Part shown: piece by piece, positions 8,594 to 15,517 of the stretch
Layout of the letters: each line of letters starts with the position of its first letter
Position numbering within the stretch: position 1 is the first letter of the stretch
Virus record (IMG/VR): IMGVR_UViG_3300033993_002755
Location: 1-31,697 of that record
Length of the DNA: 31,697 nt
Reading direction: 5' to 3' (one strand)
Origin: a virus
Translations under genes and position numbers: made by a program
Notes under the pieces: model-generated
What the model saw: only the letters and a program-made list of their open reading frames with translations
Told to the model about the DNA's origin: nothing
The model's database searches: none

Positions 8594-8930
8594 TAAACAG
8601 ACAGGGGCCGGTGGACTTACAAAGCAGGAAGAGACAACACTTCTTGCGTATGGCACCATATTTAACCAGCTACTACTGTCGGATAAATTCCGCATGTTTA
8701 TGGATACCTACTACACGGTACAGCGTATAGTAGACGAAGAACAAAAAGAAATTACTTTGCAAGTAATTGAGAATCCGCCTGAGGTTGTGGTTAAGAAGAT
8801 TGCAGAGTTCGCAGGTGAAGCTGCAAAAGAAGAGGCTAGTAAGATTCAGCTGGTCGAAGGAGGTACTATGGGTAAGAAGGTACTAGACCAGGCTATAGCT
8901 AGTGCGAAGAAGGCAAAGCAGCTTCGGTAA
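8586..8930 (+). CDS. hypothetical protein, 114 aa
   Basis: No family recognised. Mostly helical: a segment rich in Leu, Phe and Tyr (LLAYGTIFNQLLLSDKFRMF), an acidic stretch, and a Lys/Ala-rich C terminus (ASAKKAKQLR) that could contact nucleic acid. It overlaps the end of thyX by 8 nt and has a GGAAAA ribosome binding site inside that gene, so it is probably translated with it. The general look resembles small phage virion-assembly or scaffold-like proteins, but nothing specific supports a role. Confidence 0.6.
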   Translation: MDDKQTGAGGLTKQEETTLLAYGTIFNQLLLSDKFRMFMDTYYTVQRIVDEEQKEITLQVIENPPEVVVKKIAEFAGEAAKEEASKIQLVEGGTMGKKVLDQAIASAKKAKQLR

Positions 8931-8974
8931 GCTGGCTTGCAGGGAACAAGTTCAGTGCTATAGATATTTCTACC

Positions 8975-9604
8975 ATGTCTGGGATAGAAATAGGAAAGAA
9001 GTATGGAGCTTGGACAGTTATAGGACCTGAAGCTCATGGTAAGGTCGTATGCCAGTGCGCTTGTGGGCGAACAGAGCACCCTGTAAGAAAGTACGACCTA
9101 CTAAATTCAAAATCTCTGATGTGCAAAAGATGCTCCGTAGGGTTGTCCAAAACAACTCACGGAGCATCGCCTTATGGAAAAGCAAGTCCTGAGTACGTTA
9201 CTTGGGTGCATATGATTCAGCGCTGCCACAACCCTACTAACAAGGACTACAAAAACTATGGTGGACGCGGAATCACTGTGTGCGACATGTGGAGAGACAG
9301 CTTCGAAGCTTTTTTGTTCATGGTAGGAAAGCGCCCAAACATCAAGGACACCATAGAACGCATAGACACTAATAAAGGGTATGAACCAGGTAATGTGCGT
9401 TGGGCTTCTCGTGCCGAGCAGAATGTGAACACGAGGAGCAATGTAAAGCTAACCATAGACGGGGAAACCAAAACTGTGTCCGAATGGTCTAGGGATGAGC
9501 GATGTGTAGTTTCTATGTTCAACATCTACAAACGGCTTGAGCGTGGATGGAACGCGAAGGACGCAGTTTTTCTGCCTTCTAGAGCTAAGTCAGAAAGTAA
9601 ATGA
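8975..9604 (+). CDS. HNH endonuclease, free-standing homing type
   Basis: Predicted HNH nuclease of the kind common in phages as selfish homing genes. The N-terminal part has a Cys-rich zinc region (CQCACG, CKRC near residues 30-52). The nuclease core follows: RCHNPTNKDYKNYGGRGI, then VCDMWRDSFEAF, then IERIDTNKGYEPGNVRW, which is the usual order of the beta-beta-alpha metal site. A C-terminal segment (TIDGETKTVSEWS) looks like a small DNA-binding helix unit. A TATAGAT box about 20 bases before the start could be its own -10 element. No clear ribosome binding site. It separates the thymidylate genes from the WGR and PDDEXK genes. Confidence 0.85.
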   Translation: MSGIEIGKKYGAWTVIGPEAHGKVVCQCACGRTEHPVRKYDLLNSKSLMCKRCSVGLSKTTHGASPYGKASPEYVTWVHMIQRCHNPTNKDYKNYGGRGITVCDMWRDSFEAFLFMVGKRPNIKDTIERIDTNKGYEPGNVRWASRAEQNVNTRSNVKLTIDGETKTVSEWSRDERCVVSMFNIYKRLERGWNAKDAVFLPSRAKSESK

Positions 9605-9605
9605 T

Positions 9606-9944
9606 ATGCTGGATGTCCTGGATACGAAGCACTTAGAGTGCACTAACGAAGGGCACAACAAGTTCTGGAAAGCTGTGCTAGGTAGAGAAACCACTGCACC
9701 CGTCATTGACGGGTCGAAACCTTGGGTAGTGTCGGTAACCTGGGGTAAGATAGGCACGCAAGGAGAAAACAAGGTTGTAAAGAGGTTTACAACCTTGAGC
9801 GCCGCGCACTCTTACTTGCGTGGCAGGGTTAAAGACAAGCTCCAAAAAGGCTATGTATACATACACAAGAAAGAGCCATCAACGGCTACAGAGAAGCCCT
9901 CGGTAACGTACGCGGAGAACACATATGAGTGGGACATCCTCTAA
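9606..9944 (+). CDS. WGR-domain protein, 112 aa
   Basis: Almost the whole protein is one WGR domain, a small nucleic-acid-binding fold otherwise known from PARP-type enzymes and some bacterial proteins. Visible motif: VVSVTWGKIGTQGENKVVKRF, then a helix with Ala and Leu (LSAAHSYLRGRVKDKLQKGY). There is no attached catalytic domain, so it may be a DNA-end or nick-binding factor. The ATG chosen lies right after the HNH stop; a longer start would sit inside the HNH gene. Its 3' end overlaps the following nuclease gene by 20 nt, which suggests that the two work together. Confidence 0.75.
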   Translation: MLDVLDTKHLECTNEGHNKFWKAVLGRETTAPVIDGSKPWVVSVTWGKIGTQGENKVVKRFTTLSAAHSYLRGRVKDKLQKGYVYIHKKEPSTATEKPSVTYAENTYEWDIL

Positions 9945-10440
9945 GCGACTGAACAGCAGGCGGAAGGGACAGTCTGCTGAACGTAGACTCGTGAAATTGT
10001 TTGAAGTCTGGTGGGATGCGAAGTTCTTTCGTACGCCAGGCTCTGGTGCGTTCGCTACCCGTGGTTTTGCTGGCGTAGACACTAGTTCAATGGCAGGTGA
10101 CATTGTTACCCCCGACCAAACTTTTCCGTTCTGTGTAGAGAGCAAAAAAGTTGAGGGGTGGACACTTGAACAGATGCTCACCTCAGACAAAACACACATG
10201 CATAAGTGGTGGGATCAGGCAGTAGAAGAAACACCACAAGGAAAAATACCTTTGTTGGTGTTCACAAAGAATCACGCACCGCTGTATGCGATGATGCGAG
10301 TAGAGGATATGTCCGGTGCACTGGATCTCGTAACATACAAAAATGGTTTTCAGTGCATGCTGCGAGAGCAGCATGTGCGTGTCTTTGCTCTCTCTTATCT
10401 ACTAACGTCTCCAAAAACGAGTTGGATTTATGCCCGGTAA
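9925..10440 (+). CDS. PDDEXK-type nuclease, Holliday-junction-resolvase-like
   Basis: Predicted endonuclease of the restriction-like fold, 171 residues. The order of motifs fits: an N-terminal helix with GQSAERRLVKLFE, then FRTPGSGAF, then MAGDIVTPD carrying the metal-binding Asp, then FPFCVESKKVEGW giving the ExK pair. This is the arrangement of small phage resolvases and Hjc-like or VRR-type nucleases. The later part (WWDQAVEETPQGKIPLLVFTK) has the Gln/Lys segment often seen after the core. A GGAG eight bases upstream supports the start. It probably resolves branched DNA before packaging; the exact subfamily is uncertain. Confidence 0.75.
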   Translation: MSGTSSKRLNSRRKGQSAERRLVKLFEVWWDAKFFRTPGSGAFATRGFAGVDTSSMAGDIVTPDQTFPFCVESKKVEGWTLEQMLTSDKTHMHKWWDQAVEETPQGKIPLLVFTKNHAPLYAMMRVEDMSGALDLVTYKNGFQCMLREQHVRVFALSYLLTSPKTSWIYAR

Positions 10441-10534
10441 TACTAAGTCTGCGCCCATAGTACTTCCTAAGTGCACTAAGTGCGGTAAGATACCTCTACA
10501 CTGTGCTTGTCCAGAGACTGAGCTGAAGAAGTAG
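10430..10534 (+). CDS. 34-residue zinc-ribbon peptide
   Basis: A very short gene, read directly. It overlaps the nuclease gene end by 11 nt and ends 7 bases before the next start. The peptide has a CTKCGK knuckle followed by CAC, i.e. CxxC-x6-CxC, enough for one zinc site, and a Lys-rich tail. The fit between two genes and the cysteine pattern argue for a real gene. Function unknown; it could be a small nucleic-acid or protein adaptor. Confidence 0.5.
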   Translation: MPGNTKSAPIVLPKCTKCGKIPLHCACPETELKK

Positions 10535-10541
10535 GATATAC

Positions 10542-11345
10542 GTGCGAAGAGTTCAATTTGTGGTTGCAGGATCTCACCCTCTACTTTTGTCCGTACGTGA
10601 CCATCTAATCATGTCCGGATACGAGCTAGTCCAGAGGGTAGACCCCGATCGTCCTGTGTTTGTGGTGTTTGGTGCAGAGGTGTACGACATATGCGACGCT
10701 CACAGACTCCATGGCGCGCTAGCCACTCTTCCTCTCGCAGCTCCCGTACTTCTTCTATCCTCTTCTAGCGTGTACGGAGATAGAGAGTTTGATTTGGGTT
10801 TGCGCGCTCCTGTCGCTTCAGATGAAGCACACGGCCATGTCATAACTTCACCGCTAGACCCAGGAGCCATCAGGCCTTTGACTGCTCTTACATTTGAGCA
10901 CATATTTGTGCAACGAGAACAAGGAAAAACTGTAATACTACGCCCGTTTAACGTCTATGGACCTACTGTACTTCATGGTGTGGTAAACAAGTTTGTGCTT
11001 GCAGCTAAGGCCGGGTCACCCTTGCCTGTGCACACCCCCGGAAGACAGCTTCGTACGTTCCTGTTCATTGAAGATTTTCTAGCTGCTGTAGACGCTTGTG
11101 TTTCCAAACTGTTGCGAGGAGGCAGAGGCATCTTTAACGTAGGCTCGGACGAGCAGGTAGACCTTTTGTCCCTAGCAAAGAGCACTTGTCATGCTTTTGC
11201 TATTACTCCCAATATTGAATTTGTTGAAACAGACGAGCGTCATGTGTGGTGGAAGCTACCGTCACTAGATAGACTACGTGCTGTAGGCAGGTGGAAGCCT
11301 ACAACATCTTTGCGCAGCGGCCTGTTTAGGTTAGCTGGTAGATAG
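10542..11345 (+). CDS. NAD-dependent epimerase/dehydratase homologue with degenerate active site
   Basis: Clearly related to extended short-chain dehydrogenases that act on nucleotide sugars: VLLLSSSSVYGD, VILRPFNVYGP, RTFLFIEDFLAAV and FNVGSDEQVDLLSLA are all in the family order. However, the N-terminal GxxGxxG dinucleotide motif is reduced to VVAGSHPLL, and where the catalytic YxxxK is expected the sequence reads PLTALTFEH with neither residue. It may bind without catalysing, or use other residues. The start is GTG with AGGA about six bases upstream. About 267 residues, slightly short for the family. A role in altering host or virion sugars is possible but not shown. Confidence 0.75.
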   Translation: MRRVQFVVAGSHPLLLSVRDHLIMSGYELVQRVDPDRPVFVVFGAEVYDICDAHRLHGALATLPLAAPVLLLSSSSVYGDREFDLGLRAPVASDEAHGHVITSPLDPGAIRPLTALTFEHIFVQREQGKTVILRPFNVYGPTVLHGVVNKFVLAAKAGSPLPVHTPGRQLRTFLFIEDFLAAVDACVSKLLRGGRGIFNVGSDEQVDLLSLAKSTCHAFAITPNIEFVETDERHVWWKLPSLDRLRAVGRWKPTTSLRSGLFRLAGR

Positions 11346-11347
11346 AC

Positions 11348-11376
11348 TTGGTGTTTTTGACCTGATGAGCTATACT
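11348..11376 (+). promoter_or_regulatory. possible promoter for the GC-rich virion-like gene
   Basis: TTGGTG (3 of 6 to consensus), a 17-base spacer and TATACT (5 of 6) lie just before an AAGGAG ribosome binding site in the short gap between the epimerase-like gene and the next. The -10 is good, the -35 weak. Confidence 0.3.
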
Positions 11377-11387
11377 ACAAGGAGTTT

Positions 11388-12209
11388 ATGCCCGATAGAA
11401 TAGTCACGCGTGATACAGCAACTGGTGTGTTGTCCGCCACCTTGGATCCTGCTTCCTTGGCGCCGCCATCTTTAACCCCATTGTTGAACGTCTCCATGAC
11501 TAACGCCGTCACCGCTGCGGCGCAGCTCGGGACGCCCACGTTCGTGCGTCGGTCAGGCGGCTTCAACACTTGGGACGGACTGGGTATTCCGACGCTCACT
11601 GCCGGCGTTTCTGTGCCGTCATACCCGTCGCAGACGGGGCTTCGGTTTGCTCTTTCGGCGACCATCGCGGGCGGCTGGGTCTACCCTCTGTCGGGGCTGA
11701 CCTCCATCCCAGCCAACGGCATTGCGATTGAAGTGGACATCGGAGCGCAGGATTCTGGGATCGAAGTCATGGTGATGCCGATCGCCCGGTTCGCCGCCGG
11801 CAACGTCACCGGCTTCAGCATGCGCCATTTTGACAACCAGTCGCAGATCCAGTCGAATCTGGTCGATCTCGCGGGGCCTGCGCCAAACACGGGAACCGTG
11901 CAGGGTGCCTGGAGTATGAACTACGCATTCCCGACCACGCCGAATCTGAATCGGTCGCTCAACAAGGTCCGCTACGAAGTCGTGGCCGATGGCCCGCAGA
12001 CGCCGGCCCGCTGGCGAGTCTCCGGGTTCGCTTCTAACACAGCCGCCCTCGGCATCGTCCAAACCAACGTTGCGGGGGTGAGCGGCGCTGCGGACGCGGT
12101 TCCCGCGTGGGATGGGCAAGCGAGGCCCACCCTGGGCCTGGGCATCTACCGATTCGGATCGGGCACGGGAAGCATGGTCCTGACGCGAATCCAGGTCTTC
12201 CCACTATGA
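11388..12209 (+). CDS. GC-rich virion or adhesion-like protein, 273 aa
   Basis: No exact family recognised. The protein is Gly, Ala, Thr and Pro rich, and beta-structured segments alternate with turns, with a lectin-like look: a WDGLGIP segment, GLRFALSATIAGG, RWRVSGFASN and a final SGTGSMVLTRIQVFPL. This resembles capsid decoration or tail adhesin proteins. AAGGAG five bases upstream supports the start. After about 17 codons of ordinary composition the DNA becomes strongly GC-rich with G/C third positions up to the stop, then returns to normal in the next gene. That points to a replaced or imported domain. Its stop overlaps the following ATG (ATGA). Confidence 0.65.
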   Translation: MPDRIVTRDTATGVLSATLDPASLAPPSLTPLLNVSMTNAVTAAAQLGTPTFVRRSGGFNTWDGLGIPTLTAGVSVPSYPSQTGLRFALSATIAGGWVYPLSGLTSIPANGIAIEVDIGAQDSGIEVMVMPIARFAAGNVTGFSMRHFDNQSQIQSNLVDLAGPAPNTGTVQGAWSMNYAFPTTPNLNRSLNKVRYEVVADGPQTPARWRVSGFASNTAALGIVQTNVAGVSGAADAVPAWDGQARPTLGLGIYRFGSGTGSMVLTRIQVFPL

Positions 12210-12505
12210 CGCGTACGCCAGGTCCTTTACGAGAATACTATCTTCGTGTCACGAAGAGCAGCGTACTTGAAGGACCTTACACTTTCTACGAGGCCAATCA
12301 TGTTGCTCGAACGGCTACGAGGGAAGCGGCTCGAACAGGTGTGGGACCTATATCCCGAGAACTTGTTGTAAACGTGGGTGCGCGACAAGGAGATCCTCCA
12401 CAGCCGTCAAGTCCAACGCTACGCGTTGTGGCTGTGTTTGTCGCCGGAAGAAAAACCTTGGGCGGAAGTATTGCTCAATACAACAGCGACCGAAATAATA
12501 CTTGA
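12206..12505 (+). CDS. hypothetical protein, 99 aa
   Basis: No family recognised. Start chosen at the ATG overlapping the previous stop by 4 nt. The N-terminal half looks like a small alpha-beta unit (REYYLRVTKSSVLEGPYTFYEANHVARTATREAART), the middle is polar with Pro, and the end returns to a beta-like segment (LRVVAVFVAGRK). Base composition is close to that of the general phage DNA again. Translational coupling to the GC-rich gene suggests a related role, for example as a chaperone or partner, but this is only positional. Confidence 0.55.
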   Translation: MTRTPGPLREYYLRVTKSSVLEGPYTFYEANHVARTATREAARTGVGPISRELVVNVGARQGDPPQPSSPTLRVVAVFVAGRKTLGGSIAQYNSDRNNT

Positions 12506-12529
12506 TTGACACTAAGAAAGGGTTAGGAT

Positions 12530-13252
12530 TTGTCCTGGAGACACCACAAGCAGCCCCGGTCCCCTAAACGGTCAATGCAAGATCAAAAAGTAATTGATAT
12601 GTACAAGGCTGCCTTGTCAACACATACTCCTGAGTATGTGATAGGTATAGACGAGGTAGGTTGGGGTTGCATAGCAGGTCCATTAGTCCTTGGTTGTGCA
12701 GTGTATAAACCTGAGTTCTCACATCCAAAAGTGAAGGACAGCAAGGCTTACACTACTGAGAAATCAAGAGAAGCAGGACTTGAAGTAGTGAAGAAGACGG
12801 CTTTGTACGCCAAAGTGCACACAGTCTCTGTGCACGAGATATCCACTCTAGGGGCGGGTAATGTGCTCAAAGCAGCCGTGCTAAAGTTAGCTACTGACGC
12901 CGTACTTAGTTACCCTAACAGCCTTGTGGTAATTGACGGCACAAATCAGATCAGAGGACTAAAGAACCCACAGGTTTCTTTAGCTCGCGCAGACTCTTTC
13001 GTAGCAGCAGTCAGCGCTGCTAGCATGCTGGCGAAAGTTACGAGAGATCAATACATGTCCGAAATAAGCAAAAGCTACCCGGAATATGAATGGCACCAAA
13101 ACAAAGGATATCCAACAGATAAACATGTACGCCTGTTGAAAGACCAAGGCGTATCCGAACATCACAGACTAAATGTTTCTCTTGTTAAAGCAGCATTGAA
13201 AAAGTACGGAACGTACGAAGAGCATCATTGCATTGGAGTAGACTACCCGTGA
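12530..13252 (+). CDS. rnhB: ribonuclease HII
   Basis: Predicted RNase HII, which cuts RNA in RNA-DNA hybrids, for example primers or misincorporated ribonucleotides. The signature YVIGIDEVGWGCIAGPLV (Asp41, Glu42) is clear; the third acidic residue lies in VVIDGTN (Asp136) and the fourth in RADSFVAAVSAASMLAKVTRD (Asp155). About 240 residues, normal length. The start is uncertain: a TTG with GAAAGGG upstream is used here; an ATG 15 codons later would still keep the whole domain. It ends in a GTGA overlap with the next small gene. Confidence 0.9.
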   Translation: MSWRHHKQPRSPKRSMQDQKVIDMYKAALSTHTPEYVIGIDEVGWGCIAGPLVLGCAVYKPEFSHPKVKDSKAYTTEKSREAGLEVVKKTALYAKVHTVSVHEISTLGAGNVLKAAVLKLATDAVLSYPNSLVVIDGTNQIRGLKNPQVSLARADSFVAAVSAASMLAKVTRDQYMSEISKSYPEYEWHQNKGYPTDKHVRLLKDQGVSEHHRLNVSLVKAALKKYGTYEEHHCIGVDYP

Positions 13253-13458
13253 AGAAAAAGACCATTACGGAGATTAAGTTCGGTGAGCGTGTACTAAGCC
13301 TCCTTCAGGCACCTACGGCATTCAACGAAGTCGTATCTAAGTCCTCACTAGACCGTCTAGCTACGCAAAAGGTACTTGCAAGTTTGCAAAAGCACGGTTA
13401 TATCAGTAAGGACGAAAGAAACTTTTGGGTTGCCGTAGGAGACCCAAGTAATGCCTAA
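13249..13458 (+). CDS. small winged-helix-like protein, 69 aa
   Basis: Start chosen at GTG overlapping the RNase HII stop. The N terminus is very basic (KKKTITEIK), followed by a helical region and a pattern typical of a winged helix: SSLDRLATQKVLASLQKHGYISKDE, with recognition-helix-like content and a final beta wing (NFWVAVGD). It may bind DNA as a small regulator. A TTG seven codons earlier has no better support. It overlaps the following zinc-ribbon gene by 8 nt. Confidence 0.6.
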   Translation: MKKKTITEIKFGERVLSLLQAPTAFNEVVSKSSLDRLATQKVLASLQKHGYISKDERNFWVAVGDPSNA

Positions 13459-13669
13459 GAAGCGCGCACTAGTAGACTCTGAAGGTAATTCTACAGGAAA
13501 TTCCTGGATTTCCTCATCAGAGGATGATGGAGACGAGGACGGTTTCAGGTCGCTGTTGTCTATGCAGGATGACAGCTGCCCTGAGTGCGGCTTCGACGGT
13601 CCATTGAGGTCTACGCGCAAAGGATATAAGTGCCCGAGATGTAGGGCATTGGTGATTCCGAGTGAGTGA
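13451..13669 (+). CDS. zinc-ribbon protein, 72 aa
   Basis: The C-terminal half holds a four-cysteine zinc ribbon (CPECGFDGP, then YKCPRCRALV). The N-terminal half is acidic and Ser-rich (SSSEDDGDEDG), probably disordered. This arrangement resembles small transcription-factor-like or replication-associated phage proteins. It overlaps both neighbours by about 8 nt, so it belongs to the operon from RNase HII to the terminase. Function unknown. Confidence 0.65.
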   Translation: MPKKRALVDSEGNSTGNSWISSSEDDGDEDGFRSLLSMQDDSCPECGFDGPLRSTRKGYKCPRCRALVIPSE

Positions 13670-14642
13670 TATGCTTCCTTTCGATTCTTGGGATGTAAAC
13701 TGCTATTCAGGCACCACTGAGCAGTGTAGACTTGAAGCGTTCTTCGGTCCTGCTGCGTCTGTATTCAACAGCTGCCAGGCAGGCATAACCGCAATACTGG
13801 AAGTCTTAGGGTCTAGGACGCACGACATTCCTGTTGTGCTCCCGATAACGGCCCCAACAGACACGGTGAGCGCAGTTCTCAGAGCAGGAGGCAATCCTAT
13901 CCTGCTGGACATCAATCCAACTACACTACAGCTTGAACCCTCACTACTGAAAGAAGTTATAGACACACTGAAAGCCGTGGTTGTTGTGTTTGACCGGCCG
14001 TGCGGTGCTCCTGTAGATCAAGAACTTTTGTCCCTAACACAGGACTTTCCTACAATCATAGACACGCGCCTACCACCGCAGCTCAATAGCGAAGAAGCGT
14101 GTGTTGGTACCTTTACTGTCTTTGATTTTGGTCCAGTAGTAGGGACTGGTAGTCTGGTGATACACAAGTACTCAGACCAAGTGCACGAGCTTCGGCTTGT
14201 GCGTAGCGGCTTGCTAGGTCTATCTGCAAATATGAATGAGCTTATTTGCTCCCTGGCACACAAGCGACTTAAAGAGCATCCAGATTTAGCAGAGCGAAAA
14301 CAGCACCAGAATAGTATCTTCGCCAAATATGCAAGTCTTCTTGCTGGTAAGAAAGAAATAGTACTGGCCGATTCTAAAGAGAAGCCGTACTGTGCGGTAA
14401 GAGTACAAAACGCGAATAGAGCCATCGCACAGCTGCACGGCTGCAGATTCACTGCAATCAAACCTGTATTTCCTTTGCACACACTACCAATAATGCAGCG
14501 CAGGTGGCAGGAGACTCCTGAATATCCAGTGGCCGAGGACCTAGCCAATCGGCTAGTAGCACTTCCTACTCACCCAGGAGTTTCTGGAAAAGAAGAAGAA
14601 ATAGTCAGTAAATTGTTGGACGTTGATGGAGCGGGACAATGA
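13662..14642 (+). CDS. DegT/DnrJ-type aminotransferase homologue lacking the PLP lysine
   Basis: The protein follows the fold of sugar aminotransferases of the DegT/DnrJ/EryC1 family: FNSCQAGITAILEVLG (cofactor-binding loop), VVLPITAPTDTVSAVLRAGGNPILLDINPTT (typical strand-turn), FPTIIDTR with an Asp for the pyridine ring, and VVGTGSLVIHK in place of the usual GEGG motif. The lysine normally found about five residues before GEGG, which holds PLP, is absent: the segment reads FDFGPVVG. So it is probably not a transaminase; it could be a dehydratase-like variant or a structural derivative. 326 residues. It starts at GTG, with an ATG three codons later. Confidence 0.7.
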   Translation: MSDMLPFDSWDVNCYSGTTEQCRLEAFFGPAASVFNSCQAGITAILEVLGSRTHDIPVVLPITAPTDTVSAVLRAGGNPILLDINPTTLQLEPSLLKEVIDTLKAVVVVFDRPCGAPVDQELLSLTQDFPTIIDTRLPPQLNSEEACVGTFTVFDFGPVVGTGSLVIHKYSDQVHELRLVRSGLLGLSANMNELICSLAHKRLKEHPDLAERKQHQNSIFAKYASLLAGKKEIVLADSKEKPYCAVRVQNANRAIAQLHGCRFTAIKPVFPLHTLPIMQRRWQETPEYPVAEDLANRLVALPTHPGVSGKEEEIVSKLLDVDGAGQ

Positions 14643-15517
14643 AGAAGAAAAAAGACAGCGTAGAGAACAACAAAAAGTTAGTCATAGACTCTACTGCTAA
14701 AAAAGTACACTTAGCAAAGCTACTTCCTGTAGCCCTGCTCTCCGAGCACCCGAACAACTCAAACGTGCAGTCTAAGCACGTATTCAAAGAGCTGAAGGAA
14801 TCTATCCTTACGGGAGGATTTGATGAGCCTCTGATTGTAGTACCGCGCAAAGAAGCCGAGGGTTATTATGTAGTTTCCGGCAACCACAGATTCAAGGCAG
14901 GCAAAGAAGTAGGCTATGAAGAGCTGCCTTGCATTGTGCGCGAAGACTGGGATTCGGTAGAAGCCGAAATCCAGTTGGTGCGTAGAAACTACGTACGAGG
15001 CCAGATAGACCGCGCAGCATTTACTGAGAGCGTAAACCGCTTGTCCTCAGAGCAAGCTCTTGGTCTCGACGTGATTATGGAGCGTATGGGCTTCGAAGAC
15101 GCCGAAGCCTTCAGTGAGTTCTACAAGCAAGAAAAAGAGAAAGAAAAGAGGATGGCCAGCCAGGTGTCTTCTTCCTCTAATTCTGCCGCTCAGCAGGTTA
15201 AGATGATTGATGACCTTGGGGTCATTCTCAGCGTACTGTTCGAGAAATACGGTAACACCGTACCTAACTCATTCTTGGTGTTCCCTATGGGAGGAAAGAA
15301 CCACATATTTGTGCAGATTACACCCGCACTCAAGAAGAGTATAGACGCCGTGACTACTAAGTGTATTGCGGACGGTATGGACATAAACACTGCGCTAGGT
15401 GGATTGTTACAAATAGGCATTCATCATACCAACTTCTTCTCAGCAGGCAAAAAGCCAGAGGTACAAGAAGCAGGGGCAATAGAGGGTGATGCCAATCTGA
15501 ACTTATTGGAGAAGTGA
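14639..15517 (+). CDS. ParB-like nuclease-domain protein
   Basis: The N-terminal third is a ParB/Srx-type domain: a leader strand (LLPVALLSEHPNN), FKELKESILTGGFDEPLIVV, then YYVVSGNHRFKAGKEVGYEELPCIV, where NHR is the conserved nucleotide-binding turn. The middle is charged and helical, and the C-terminal half (about residues 180-280) is a separate unrecognised domain. ParB-like genes directly before a large terminase are common in phages, and here the genes overlap (ATGA before, GTGATG after). A role in genome end processing or packaging control is inferred from position. Confidence 0.8.
   Translation: MKKKKDSVENNKKLVIDSTAKKVHLAKLLPVALLSEHPNNSNVQSKHVFKELKESILTGGFDEPLIVVPRKEAEGYYVVSGNHRFKAGKEVGYEELPCIVREDWDSVEAEIQLVRRNYVRGQIDRAAFTESVNRLSSEQALGLDVIMERMGFEDAEAFSEFYKQEKEKEKRMASQVSSSSNSAAQQVKMIDDLGVILSVLFEKYGNTVPNSFLVFPMGGKNHIFVQITPALKKSIDAVTTKCIADGMDINTALGGLLQIGIHHTNFFSAGKKPEVQEAGAIEGDANLNLLEK

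Noticed and set aside
8948-8974. Promoter before the HNH gene (TATAGAT box)
   Set aside because: Only the -10 box is good; the -35 is poor and the spacing short, so it is mentioned only in the gene entry.
11619-12119. Long leftward frame within the GC-rich gene
   Set aside because: Such shadows are common in GC-rich coding DNA. The rightward frame has a good ribosome binding site and correct gene overlaps.
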